Part shown: piece by piece, positions 11,575 through 20,380 of the stretch
Numbering within the stretch: position 1 is the first letter of the stretch
Layout: every line of letters starts with the position of its first letter
Source: Diacronema lutheri
Lineage: Eukaryota > Haptophyta > Pavlovophyceae > Pavlovales > Pavlovaceae
Reading direction: 5' to 3'
DNA length: 64,000 nucleotides
Assembly (NCBI GenBank): GCA_019448385.1
Contig: JAGTXO010000020.1
Span: 186,001 to 250,000 of the forward strand
Notes under the pieces: model-generated
Database searches by the model: none
What the model saw: only the letters and a program-made list of their open reading frames with translations
What the model was told of the DNA's origin: nothing
Translations under genes and position numbers: made by a program

Positions 11575-12998
11575 CGGCCGCCGGAGACGAGGACGCACTC
11601 ACCGCTGTTGGCAATGCGCGCGTCACGGAGACAACTTGGCGGGCCTCGCACGCAGCTGGGCCGATCGCCGCCGTAGAGATGTCTGCAGCCGTCTCCGCGA
11701 TGCCGATCGTCGCATCTGTTGGCACCGCTGCCATCTGCCGCACCCGCGGCCAGGCTGCCGGCAAGGTCGGCGCGTCGGGCTCCGAGCTCGGCCACGCAGG
11801 CGATGCGGCCGACGGCGGTGACGCTGAGCCCAGCGCCGGGTCCAACGGCTCCACGTCGAGCCGGCTGTGAACGAGCATGCTCGCACCACTTGCCCACGCC
11901 AGCGCGTCGGACTCAGGCACGTTGTAGATCTGCGCGGGCAACGCGCGTGCGTGCGGCAGGCGCGCGCGCGAGCTTTCAGGCCACGCGCGCGTGCCGCGCG
12001 GGAGGACGGGGCGGTCGCGGCTGCGCTCGACCGCCGGTCGCGGCACCGAGCGACCGTGCGCGCCGCCGCACGTTGTAGTCGTCGCACGGAAACCAAGCCT
12101 CGTTGCGGAGCACGATGGCGACAAGGTGCCCGCTCATCGGCCCCTCGCCCACGTGCACCACGCCGGCGACGGGGAGGTGGTCGCGCCCGCCGAGCAGCAG
12201 CCGCGGCGCGCACACGAGCGCGCGGTTGTTCTTGCACTGCGAGCCATTGCCGCGCGTCGTGCGCGGCGCCTCGACAGCAATGCTGGCTGGCGTGAGCACG
12301 CCCGAGTGGCCCGCGTTCGTGTGGCGATCCCGCGGCGGCCCAGCGGCGCCCCCCAGAGCGTGTGCAAGCGCGCGCGCCGCATCGCCGCCGACGCTGACGA
12401 GTACGGCGATGCCCTCGCCGGCCTCTGAAGGCACGGCGATCTGCTCGAGCACTGGCCCGACGCGTGTGTCGGCTTCAAAGGCCGCAGCGAGCCCGGGCAC
12501 TCGGCCGAGCAGCAACCGGAAGAACTCAGCGGCATCCTGCGGCGTCCTTCGCGCGCCACGGCCCGAGATGACGTCGATGACGGACACAAGACACAGCCGT
12601 GTCGGCGCCCTGGTGTCCTCGATCAGCGTGCCAAAGTCCCGAAAACGCGCCCTCTCGACGCTGTTGGCACGGCGCGAAGCGGAGCGAAGCATCGCACGGA
12701 GCATGTTCAGGGCGAAGAGCGATTGCATAAGGACGGTCGTGTAGCACGCGCTGCCCTCGTTTTTCGCGCCTGCGCCGCGCCGCGCAGCGCCGGGTGTGCG
12801 GGGTGCGCACGCACGGTTTGCGGCGGGATGGAGGGAGGCTGGCTGGGCGCGCGCCGAGCCCGGCAAGCCGTGCAGGCGCTCACCACGCGGCACGCCGGGC
12901 ACTCTCACCGGCCACATCGGGCCGTCAAACGCGTCTTCCACAGGCTGCCGACCGACGACGTAAAACTTGCTCAAGGCGCCGCGCCGTGCACGCGCCAT
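11354..12998 (-). CDS. USP-like (peptidase C19) deubiquitinase, compact form
   Basis: About 500 residues from ATG 12998. The Cys box reads NEGSACYTTVLMQSLF and compares with the family NTCYMNSxLQxL. A QDAAEFFRLLL segment is typical of USP palms, and the His box reads GHLVAIVLRNEAWFPCDD. A GT-AG intron (12071-11930; donor GTGCGG, acceptor CGCGCAG) sits right after the CDDYN motif in phase 0; the next exon gives IYNVPESDALAW and ASMLVHSR, matching the USP C-terminal strand. Sequence just before the Cys box is Ala/Arg-rich and may hide another intron, so the N-terminus is uncertain. The C-terminal proline run is encoded by a poly-G tract. Same strand and spacing as the protease and helicase genes on either side, so it may belong to the same element. 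Confidence 0.6.
11544..11569. repeat. Poly-G tract
   Basis: Twenty-six consecutive G on the plus strand next to a GT repeat. On the minus strand it encodes the proline run in the C-terminal tail of the USP-like protein. Confidence 0.9.
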
Positions 12999-14519
12999 GC
13001 GCGCGCTGTTGCGGGCTGCGCAGCAGGGACGACGGGGGAATTGGCGAGCGAGGGTTGGGCGCAGATCAGCGTGGTGGCGCGGCAAGACGAGCGCGCGCCG
13101 GGCGCCTGGCGCGGAGGCGCCCCGCGCGAGGACGCGAGCCGCTTCTCGCACCGGACGGGCGCCCACGCGCAAGCCGGCTTTCGAGGGCTGGTGGATGGTG
13201 GCAGATGCCGAAACGGACACATGGAATGATGCGTCGGCGGCGCGAGCGCGGGACGATCTTGCCCGGGCAATTTTGCGCACGCTGCCAGCGCGCGTATGCG
13301 TGCGCATGCAGCGGGCGGCGCGCACGTTGCGCGTGACGGGGCGCCGAGCGGCACACCGGCGGGGACGCGCTCGCCGCTGCCGTGGCATCGTACGCTGCCT
13401 GCGTGCTGGCCCGCACGCACGTTGCCGGCGCGAGGGGACGGCGAGTGCGCCTCGGCCGAACAGGCGCGAACGTTACGCCCGAGCGCGTGGCCGGGCCCCG
13501 CCGACTGCACGCAGCGCCGGCCCAGGCGCGCATCCGCCCGACGCGGATTTGGACGACGCATCGACCGGCACGCCGAGCGTCTGCGCCCGCCTCGCGGCCG
13601 GTCGCGCCGGCCCCTCTTCGGCCCGAGGCCGCACGTCCGCCGCGCGCCGCTTTGGCGCGCGGCGCGGCGCTCCCGGAACGCGCATGGCACACGCGCGGTG
13701 CGCGGGCACGCCCGCAACGCGCCATTCCAGCGCGAGCAGTTCGGCAAGCTTGCAGCGCGCGAGCAGCCGGGCATGTGCCGCGGAAACACAGTTCGCTGTG
13801 TGCGCCGGCCGCGACGACACGGCGTAGCGGCGCGAGGCTGGCCGCCGGGGCCACGGGCGTACTGCCGTGGCGCGACGCCATGGTATGAGCATTAAATTCA
13901 TCGGGGGGTGGGGTGGGGGGGGGGGGGGGGGGGGGCGCGTTGTGCGCACTTGGCGCGCGAGTAGTGCGAGTGGCGGGCGAGCCTCGTCGCCCACGGAGCC
14001 CGCCCCCGGCTCGGCGGCGCGCCGCCTGCTCGCCGGGTCGCGCACCGCCGTCGCCGCCGCTGCGCACTTGCCCAGCTTGCCGGCAGGCGGCAGGCGGCGG
14101 CGACGGCGGCGGCGGCGGCTGCGGCTGCGGCGCGAGCGCGACGCCGGGCGGCGGCAGCGCCGACGGCACGCGCGCAGCGGCGACCCACGCGGCGGCGGGC
14201 AGCGCGCCAGCGTGAGGCCCCTGCGCGCCGGCCGCATTGGCGCCGCCCTGCGCGCCCTAGAAGGGCGCGCAGGTACGCGGGCCGGTCGCGCGGCGCGCGG
14301 TGCTGGCGAGCACCCGACGGCTGCGCGTCGGCGCGAGCGGCGCGGCGGGCGTCGCGCCGGCGGGTGCTGGCCAGCACCGCGCGCCGGCGGCGCGCCCGCC
14401 GCCAGCGCGCCGCCCGCCGCCGGCGCCGCGCGCGCCGTCCGCGCCCGCCGCCACCGCGCGCCGCCGCCGCGCATTCGCGCGCGGCGGCGACGGCGGCCGC
14501 GGCGAGCGCCGCCGCCGCC
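12999..14519. other. Stretch without a recognisable gene, with hairpins
   Basis: No convincing coding sequence on either strand. It contains a poly-G run (13915-13935), a perfect 11-base-stem hairpin with loop TAGAA at 14247-14273, and nearby short palindromes built on GTGCTGG/CCAGCAC around 14300-14385. It lies downstream of the helicase relic and upstream of the USP gene. Confidence 0.5.
14247..14273. repeat. Perfect hairpin downstream of the helicase relic
   Basis: CCTGCGCGCCC and GGGCGCGCAGG form an 11-base perfect stem around TAGAA. It lies about 270 bases past the last recognisable helicase motif. It could be a 3' structural element of a mobile element, or chance in GC-rich DNA. Confidence 0.5.
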
Positions 14520-16904
14520 GCCTCGCCACCGCTGACCGCGCGGAGCACCTCTTTGAAGACGACGCTGCGCGTCACGAGGTCCGGGCCGAGCGCAAAGCGG
14601 ACGCGCGACGTGTGCCCGACGCGCGAAGCGGCCACGTGGAGCTGGCCGTGCGTGAAGCACGGCTCGGCGAGCCACACGCCCGCGCACCCGAGCGCTTGCC
14701 CCTGCGCCTCGTTACGCCGGCCGCACCGGGGAACTGGCGGCGCATCCGCACAAGCGCGAACGTGCCGTCGTCGGGCGAGTGGTGGTCGACACGCGCGACG
14801 AGCACGGTGCTGTCGCGCCCGGCGGCCGCGCCGGGGCGTGCGCACTCGAGCAGCCGGCCGCCGGCGCGCACGCCGCGCACGATCAGCCGCGTGCCGCCGC
14901 ACAGCCCCTCGCCGGGCGAGAGGTTGCGCGGCAGCATCACCACCATCCCGGGCTTCAGGTCGAGGACGCGGTGCGGCATCTGCGCGTGCTCGAGCGAGTC
15001 GAGGAATTCGACCGACGCCCGCGCAATCTGCTTGCCCGCCCCGTCGTCGCGCCAGCTCGTCCGCCGACGCGCACCTCGCCGCCGCGCCCGGGAAGCGGCC
15101 GATCGCCAGCCAGTTGATCCGCGCCACGTCCGTCTGCTTGGCGCAGAGCACCGCGCGGTCGCACAGCGAGCCGTCGTCGGTCCAACACGTCGCGCCGTGG
15201 ACAAAGTCGTCACGAGCTCCGTCGGGTAGGCCGAGCCCACGCGGATGGGGACGCCGCCGACGGCCTCGGGCAGCTGCACGGGATCGAGCGGGAATGCGCC
15301 GGGCATGGCCCCGGCCGCCGGCACCGCCGCGGGAACGGCGCCGTCGCCGGGGCTGCGCAGCAGCTCCGCCCACTCGCCCGCGCCGAGCGCGTCGCCCGTG
15401 TCGCGCGCCGCGCTCGAGGCGCGAACGTTCTCGACCAAGGCGTGCTGCCGATCGTGCTGCCACGGCGCCGAGTACTTGAGGCAGGAGCGCACGATCTGCG
15501 CGCGCGAGCCGCGCCGCACCACCGGCAAGCACTGGCGAAAGTCGCCGGCGAGCAGCAGCGTCTCGCCGCCGAAGCGCTCGTCGACGCCCGTCACGTCGCG
15601 CAAACACCGATCAGGCGAGTCGAGGTGGCACCGCGTCTGCATCGGCGCCTCGTCCCACACGACCAGCCGCCGCGGCGGCCAGGGAGCGCCCGCGCTCGGA
15701 GCGCGGCACGCCATTGAACGGCTTGCCCGTCGGAGTCGGCACCGCCGGGCACCTTGAAGGTCAAGTGGAAGGTGCGGCCGTCGGGCAGCAGCGTGGCGGC
15801 GACGCCCGAGGACGCGCCCACGACGACCGCGTGCCCATCCGCGCGCACGGCGGCGATAATGGCGCGCTCGACGAACGTCTTGCCCGTTCCGCCCGGCGCG
15901 TCGCAAAGATGCAGCCGGTTGCCCACGCCGCGCAGCGCCGATTTGACGACCGCGCCGTGGAGCGCGCACTGCTGGCCGCCCTCGGCCATCGCCGCGCGCG
16001 CCGCCGCCGCGCTCGCAGCCCGCTCGGCGCGACGGTAGCCCTGCGCGCGCGCGAGCTCGCGCCCGCCCGGCCCGGCCGGCGCGCGCGCCGTGCGCAGACC
16101 GGCCACCGCCGCGAGCGCCGCCGCGCGCTCGCGCTCGTCGGGCACGTACAGCCCCGTGGAGTCGAACGTGTCGGCCCAGGCGGGCACGCCGTACGAGGCG
16201 AAGGCGTCCGAGCCGGGCTGCGGCCGCTGCTCGGCGCGCTTCAGGAGCATGACCCCGCACACGTTCCACTTGGTGCCAAACATCGAGCCCGTGAGCCCCG
16301 TGTAGACGCGGTCGAGCTGCGTGGCGATGGCGCAGACGTCCTCGTGCCGGATCTCGTCGACCGGTTCGCGCCGCGCGTCGACGAGCGGCACGACGCGCTC
16401 GGAGCCCGCCCACGTGAACGTGCGCGTCGACATGTTCAGCCGCGTGTGCGCGAGCGTGTCGTCCTCGTACTTGGGCTTGACGGCGGGCGAGAGCTTGCCG
16501 CGCACCTCCTCCTTCGAGAGGCCGCGCGTGTTGAGCAGCTCCTTCTGGCGCGCGTGCACCGTCTCGACGCGCTGATCGTCGATGGCGCGCAGGGCGCCAA
16601 AGTAGGCGTCCATCTGCGCGAGCGGCGCGCCTTCAATCGGCAGCTCCTTGTCGGTCACGCCGGCCGTGTACGCCGCCTTGTCGACGTCCGTCGGCCCGTA
16701 CATGGTGCCAAAGTTGCCGTCGCCCGTGAGCTCGGGCCAGTCGACGACGCAGGGCGGCGAGACGAAGGCGAGCGCGCGGCGCGACGGCCCGTAGCTCAGC
16801 TTGTCGACCGTGCGCGCCTGCTCGCTCGGCTTGACCGGCCGCGTGCTCACGATCTCGCAGTTGACGAGCGCCGCGTCGAAGGCGCGCAGGTCGATGGCGG
16901 CCAT
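14520..16904 (-). pseudogene. Relic of a mobile-element or virus-derived gene: ssDNA-binding-like domain plus PIF1 helicase
   Basis: The first part, from ATG 16904, resembles an uncharacterised family of giant viruses thought to bind single-stranded DNA: MDAYFGALRAID, LSKEEVRGKLSPAVKP and GSMFGTKWNVCGVMLLKR, in that order. Next come PIF1 motifs: Walker A (APGGTGKTF), VWDEAP, GDFRQCLPVV, ALVENVR, LCAKQTDVARINWLAIG, and the terminal FTHGQLHVAASRVG of Helitron and viral PIF1 helicases. All motifs are present, but the helicase reading frame is broken in about four places, so it is a relic, moderately young since motifs are still readable. No Rep/HUH domain was found, so a Helitron is not shown. 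Helicase assignment is firm; the first-domain assignment is tentative. Confidence 0.65.
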
Positions 16905-17014
16905 GGTCGTTTTGCGCGGGAGATCACGCTGCAGGCGGGCTCCACAGTAGGTTCGAGAAAAAAAAAAGCTGGGCCAACGGTCAGTCGAGCGCCACAAGCA
17001 ATCCTCGGGAGCCG
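16905..17014. promoter_or_regulatory. Short divergent intergenic region
   Basis: About 110 bases separate the start codons of the helicase relic (minus) and the small membrane protein (plus). It contains a run of nine A in an otherwise GC-rich setting. A shared promoter is inferred from position only. Confidence 0.3.
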
Positions 17015-17380
17015 GTGGCCCAACCCAACCCAACGATCTTCGTCGCCACCCTTCGCGCGTTTTCCGTTCGCGCCCAAGCAGACAATGAGACCACAATCTC
17101 GGTGCTGCTCGGCGCGATGATGGGCCTCAGCGGCTCGGTGGCGATCGTGCTCTACGTGCGCGCGCGACGTCGCGAGGTGCAGCACGGGCGCGTGGCGACG
17201 CCGCGCATCATCCAGCGCCAGCTCGAGCTGCAGCTGCCGTGGGGCCGGCCGGACGAGGCATCCGTCGCCTCGCGTGCCGAAACGCCGGGCGTCGAGGCCG
17301 CGTCGCGCTCGGTGCGCGACGCGGCGCCCGAGCCGGACCCGGACGAGGGCTACGTGCGCGTGGCGAGCGCGGCGTTCTGA
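17015..17380 (+). CDS. Small single-span membrane protein, unknown
   Basis: A 121-residue frame from ATG 17015. Residues around 28-47 (SVLLGAMMGLSGSVAIVLYV) form one clear membrane segment, followed at once by RARRR, which predicts a cytosolic C-terminus by the positive-inside rule. The tail is acidic and ends near DPDEGYVRVASAAF. Codon use and lack of repeats suggest a real gene. It diverges from the helicase relic and is followed by the nested palindrome. No family recognised; it may belong to the host or to the element. Confidence 0.5.
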   Translation: MAQPNPTIFVATLRAFSVRAQADNETTISVLLGAMMGLSGSVAIVLYVRARRREVQHGRVATPRIIQRQLELQLPWGRPDEASVASRAETPGVEAASRSVRDAAPEPDPDEGYVRVASAAF

Positions 17381-17490
17381 GGCGCGCACGACGTCGCCCA
17401 GCCAGAGCAGCCCGGGGCGGGGCGAGTCCGGCTGCGCGGAGGTCCGGCTCGAGCGGGCGGGCGCCATGCTCTGAGGCGCCGCCGCTTTCT

Positions 17491-17782
17491 AAAAGGGTGT
17501 AGGGTGTAGGGTGTAGGATGCAAAACAAGCCCTCCCCACATTTGGGCCCGACGTCATTCCTTCTTCGAAGCCGTGACGTTACTCACATACGAGTACTTTT
17601 ACTTAGTGTAGGATGTATCTATTCTCTAAGTATTTGCATAGTGTAGGGTGTAGGATAAGTACGGTTACGAAAGTCCTACAGGGAGTGAAGGAATGACGCT
17701 GTGACGAAAGAAGGAATGACGTCGGGCCCAGATGTGGGGAGGGCTTGTTTTGCATCCTACACCCTACACCCTACACCCTTTT
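17491..17782 (+). mobile_element. MITE-like element, copy 1, telomere-like inverted termini
   Basis: About 292 bases with terminal inverted repeats of roughly 80 bases. Each end is AAAAGGGTG followed by TAGGGTG heptamers, then the GCAAAACAAGCCCTCCCCAC block and a GACGTCATTCCTT block. The interior is AT-richer than its surroundings. It has no coding capacity, as expected of a non-autonomous DNA transposon. No transposase and no clear target duplication identified. Confidence 0.7.
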
Positions 17783-18041
17783 GAAAAGCGGCGGCGCCTC
17801 AGAGCATGGCGGCTCGACAGCATGGCGCCTATACAGCATGGCGTCGTCCAGCGTCACGCCGCGTCGTGGTCCTGCCGCTCCTCCGTGGCGCACGGATGGC
17901 GCTCCTCCGTGACGCAGCCGAACGACGTCGCGGCGTCACGGCCCGGGCGCAGTCGCCATCCTGGACGCCACGCTGGACGACGCCATGCTGTCGAGGCGCC
18001 ATGCTGTCGAGCCGCCATGCTCCGAGGCGCCGCCGCTTTCT

Positions 18042-18334
18042 AAAAGGGTGTAGGGTGTAGGGTGTAGGATGCAAAACAAGCCCTCCCCACATTTGGGCCC
18101 GACGTCATTCCTTCTTTCGTCACAGCGTCATTCCTTCTCCCCCCTATGGGACTTTCATGACCGTACTTATCCTACACCCTACACTATGCAAATACCTAGA
18201 GAATAGATACATCCTACACTAAGTAAAGGTACTCGTATGTGAGTAACGTCACGGCTTCGAAGAAGGAATGACGTCGGGCCCAAATGTGGGGAGGGCTTGT
18301 TTTGCATCCTACACCCTACACCCTACACCCTTTT
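18042..18334 (-). mobile_element. MITE-like element, copy 2, inverted relative to copy 1
   Basis: Same termini and, read as reverse complement, the same interior as copy 1, including ACTCACATACGAGTAC and AGTGTAGGATGTATCTATTC. By eye roughly ten differences separate the copies, plus a few length changes near the GGGAGTGAAGG/GGGGGGAGAAGG site. Duplication was therefore not very recent. Confidence 0.7.
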
Positions 18335-18762
18335 GAAAAGCGGCGCCGAAGGTGGGAGGATGCCACCCGTATGCGCGCGTTTGAACGTGCGCGGACGGCC
18401 GTTGGCTTCGCGCCCTTTCGCCCACGGTTTGCGCGCCAACGGACCAGTCCTCCGCGGGCGCCGCGCATCGTCTCAGGGGCGGTCGGTGTGGTACGCCGCG
18501 CGCATCGTCAGCGCCGCGGCGTCGAGCTCGGCGAGCGAGGGCGCGTACGTGACGCCGCTCAGCACCTCGTCCGCGCCCGCCCTCGTCGCGCTCGCCGCCT
18601 CCGCAGTGCGCGCAGGCGGCTTCGTGACGGCACGCGAGGCCACGCCGCGCGCCGCAGGTGCCTTCGCGCGCTGCATCGTCTGTCTGCCGGTCCGACGCGC
18701 TCTGCTCTGAACGAACGGACGGCACGCCCGACGAGATCTCGTCGCGTGCACGCTCGCACAGC

Positions 18763-19595
18763 ATGTACCCCCAGAACGTCTCCGAGCTGCTGCCCGACGA
18801 GATCTTCGGCGACGAGCTGCTCGTCGACCGGCACTACCGCGTGCGCATCCTTCAGCGCGTCGCCCGCCGCCGCGATGCGGCCGAGGCCAACTTTTGGCTC
18901 GACGGCGGGCCCGCCGACTCGGTCGTCGGCGCGTGCATGTGCGGCCGAATCTACGCGCTCAAGTGCATGGGCCGGCTCGTCCGCGGCGCCCGGATCCTCG
19001 CGCTGCTGCGCAAAAATGTGGCGCTCGCCACGTGCCGCGCACACCTCATGGGCCACATGCTCCAGCGCATCGTCGGCGACAGCGGCGTCGCGCGGCTGCT
19101 GCAGCTGGTTGCAGCTCGTTCGCGAGGATCACGACACGCTCAACGCCGAGCACCAGGCCTTGGAAGCACAGCATGACACCGGCCAAGTCATGCGACGGCA
19201 TGTGCGCGCGCGCCGACGCGCTCTCCAAGGACCTCGCACGGGCGCACGAGCACGCTCACAAGCTCGATGGCTATCTGGTGTGGTGCAGCGAGCGCCTCGG
19301 TGAGAGTGACTCTTTCAACGGAGCGCTCGAGAACCTGAACACGCGGTGCAGCATGAGATGTGCTGGCTCCACGCCGAGATGTCGTCGCTCGTTGCGAGTT
19401 CGCCCGAGGCTTACGCGAACGACAGCGAGGCCACCGACTTCAAGGACCACGGCGTGTGCGTCGAGTTCGATGTCTTCAACCGCGACGGGGTCGAGGGCGC
19501 GCCCGTGCCCGCGACCGCGCCCACGAAGGCAGAGCCGGGCATCGAGTCCGAGTGCATCGCGCCCGCACAGGCAGAGCCGGGCAGCGAGTCCGAAG

Positions 19596-19628
<33 letters not shown>

Positions 19629-19700
19629 GGCAGAGCCGCGCACCGAGCCCAAGTGAGCCAACGTGCCGCCGAACTCGCCCAAGCTCTCGTCGGTCGACAG
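18763..19700 (+). pseudogene. Decayed gene for an unknown coiled-coil protein
   Basis: The first part reads MYPQNVSELLPDEIFGDELL with a following Cys-containing segment (VVGACMCGRIYALKCMGRLV). Further parts (LVREDHDTLNAEHQALEAQH; ADALSKDLARAHEHAHKLDG; MQHEMCWLHAEMSSLVASS) look like one amphipathic coiled coil followed by an acidic Pro/Glu tail. They lie in different frames, with about three frame changes and no convincing splice sites. I recognise no family. It lies between the foldback structure and an AT-richer gene-free stretch. Confidence 0.45.
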
Positions 19701-20380
19701 TCAGGCCACCGAGTACAAGACCTCCTACGCGAACTCACGTGCTCGCCACCTGCAACGCCTCGAGTTTACGCACGCGTTCGAGTCTGTGCAGGCCGAGGTC
19801 GCTTAGCCAAAGCGCGCCAAGGTTCCGGCCACCGGCGCATCCAGCCGCTGGCTGCGCAACACGGCGGTGCGCAACACCCGCAGCTCGGCCAACGGCAAGT
19901 AGCGCGCCGGCGCAGCGCACGGTATGCCGCGGCGAGCTCAGTCGCGAAGAGTGTCCGACTGGCCGCGCCCTCCACGGGGTGCACGCGCACTCGGCGCGGT
20001 CCGGTCAGTCAGGGGGCCTCAGCTTGCGCGATGCCAGTTGCGAGCCCCCCCGGAATCCGCCATTCTATTCTACTAGGCGTAAATCACCCAAGCCCTTCCG
20101 GTCGCCCGCATTCCGGGGTCGGACCCTCCGTCGGCCCGGCTCGGGCCCTCCGTCCGCCGCGCCCGCTCGACCCCGAATTCTACTCCAAATCGGCCGGTCA
20201 GGAGGGTGTCTCGGTCCTAGGCTCGTCATAAGCCTCGCCCCGACCCCTCGAGCGCTCATTGGCTGGCTTTTAACCATTGATTGTACGACCCGGGTCGTAC
20301 TCTCAGCCTTACACTGGCCGGACCAGCCCGGACCGCGCCTTAATACACTGAACAGACTCAACACCCCCGGCCGCCTTTCA
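19701..20380. other. Gene-free, comparatively AT-rich stretch
   Basis: No gene seen. Composition is less GC-rich than the rest of the window (for example 20060-20380). It contains a perfect 18-base palindrome, GTACGACCC/GGGTCGTAC, at 20283-20300. It may be the 3' flank of the kinase gene, which ends at 20381 on the minus strand. Confidence 0.4.

Larger units (their letters stand above)
17466..18350. repeat. Nested palindrome made of two mirror-image MITE copies and a palindromic spacer
   Basis: Copy 1 (17491-17782) and copy 2 (18042-18334) are the same element in opposite orientation. The spacer (17783-18041) is itself an inverted repeat: its left arm (GGCTCGACAGCATGGCGCC, GGCGTCGTCCAGCGT) is matched by the reverse complement of its right arm. 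The GGCGCCGCCGCTTT flank next to each copy is part of the inverted repeat too. The whole stretch can fold back on itself, like foldback elements. It contains no gene. Confidence 0.85.

Noticed and set aside
14520-16904. Classification of the helicase relic as a Helitron
   Set aside because: The PIF1 motifs fit Helitrons, but no Rep/HUH nuclease was found and the N-terminal domain resembles a giant-virus protein; termini of Helitron type were not identified.
17466-18350. True telomere or internal telomeric array
   Set aside because: Only about three heptamers per end, in inverted copies bounded by non-telomeric sequence; better explained as element termini.
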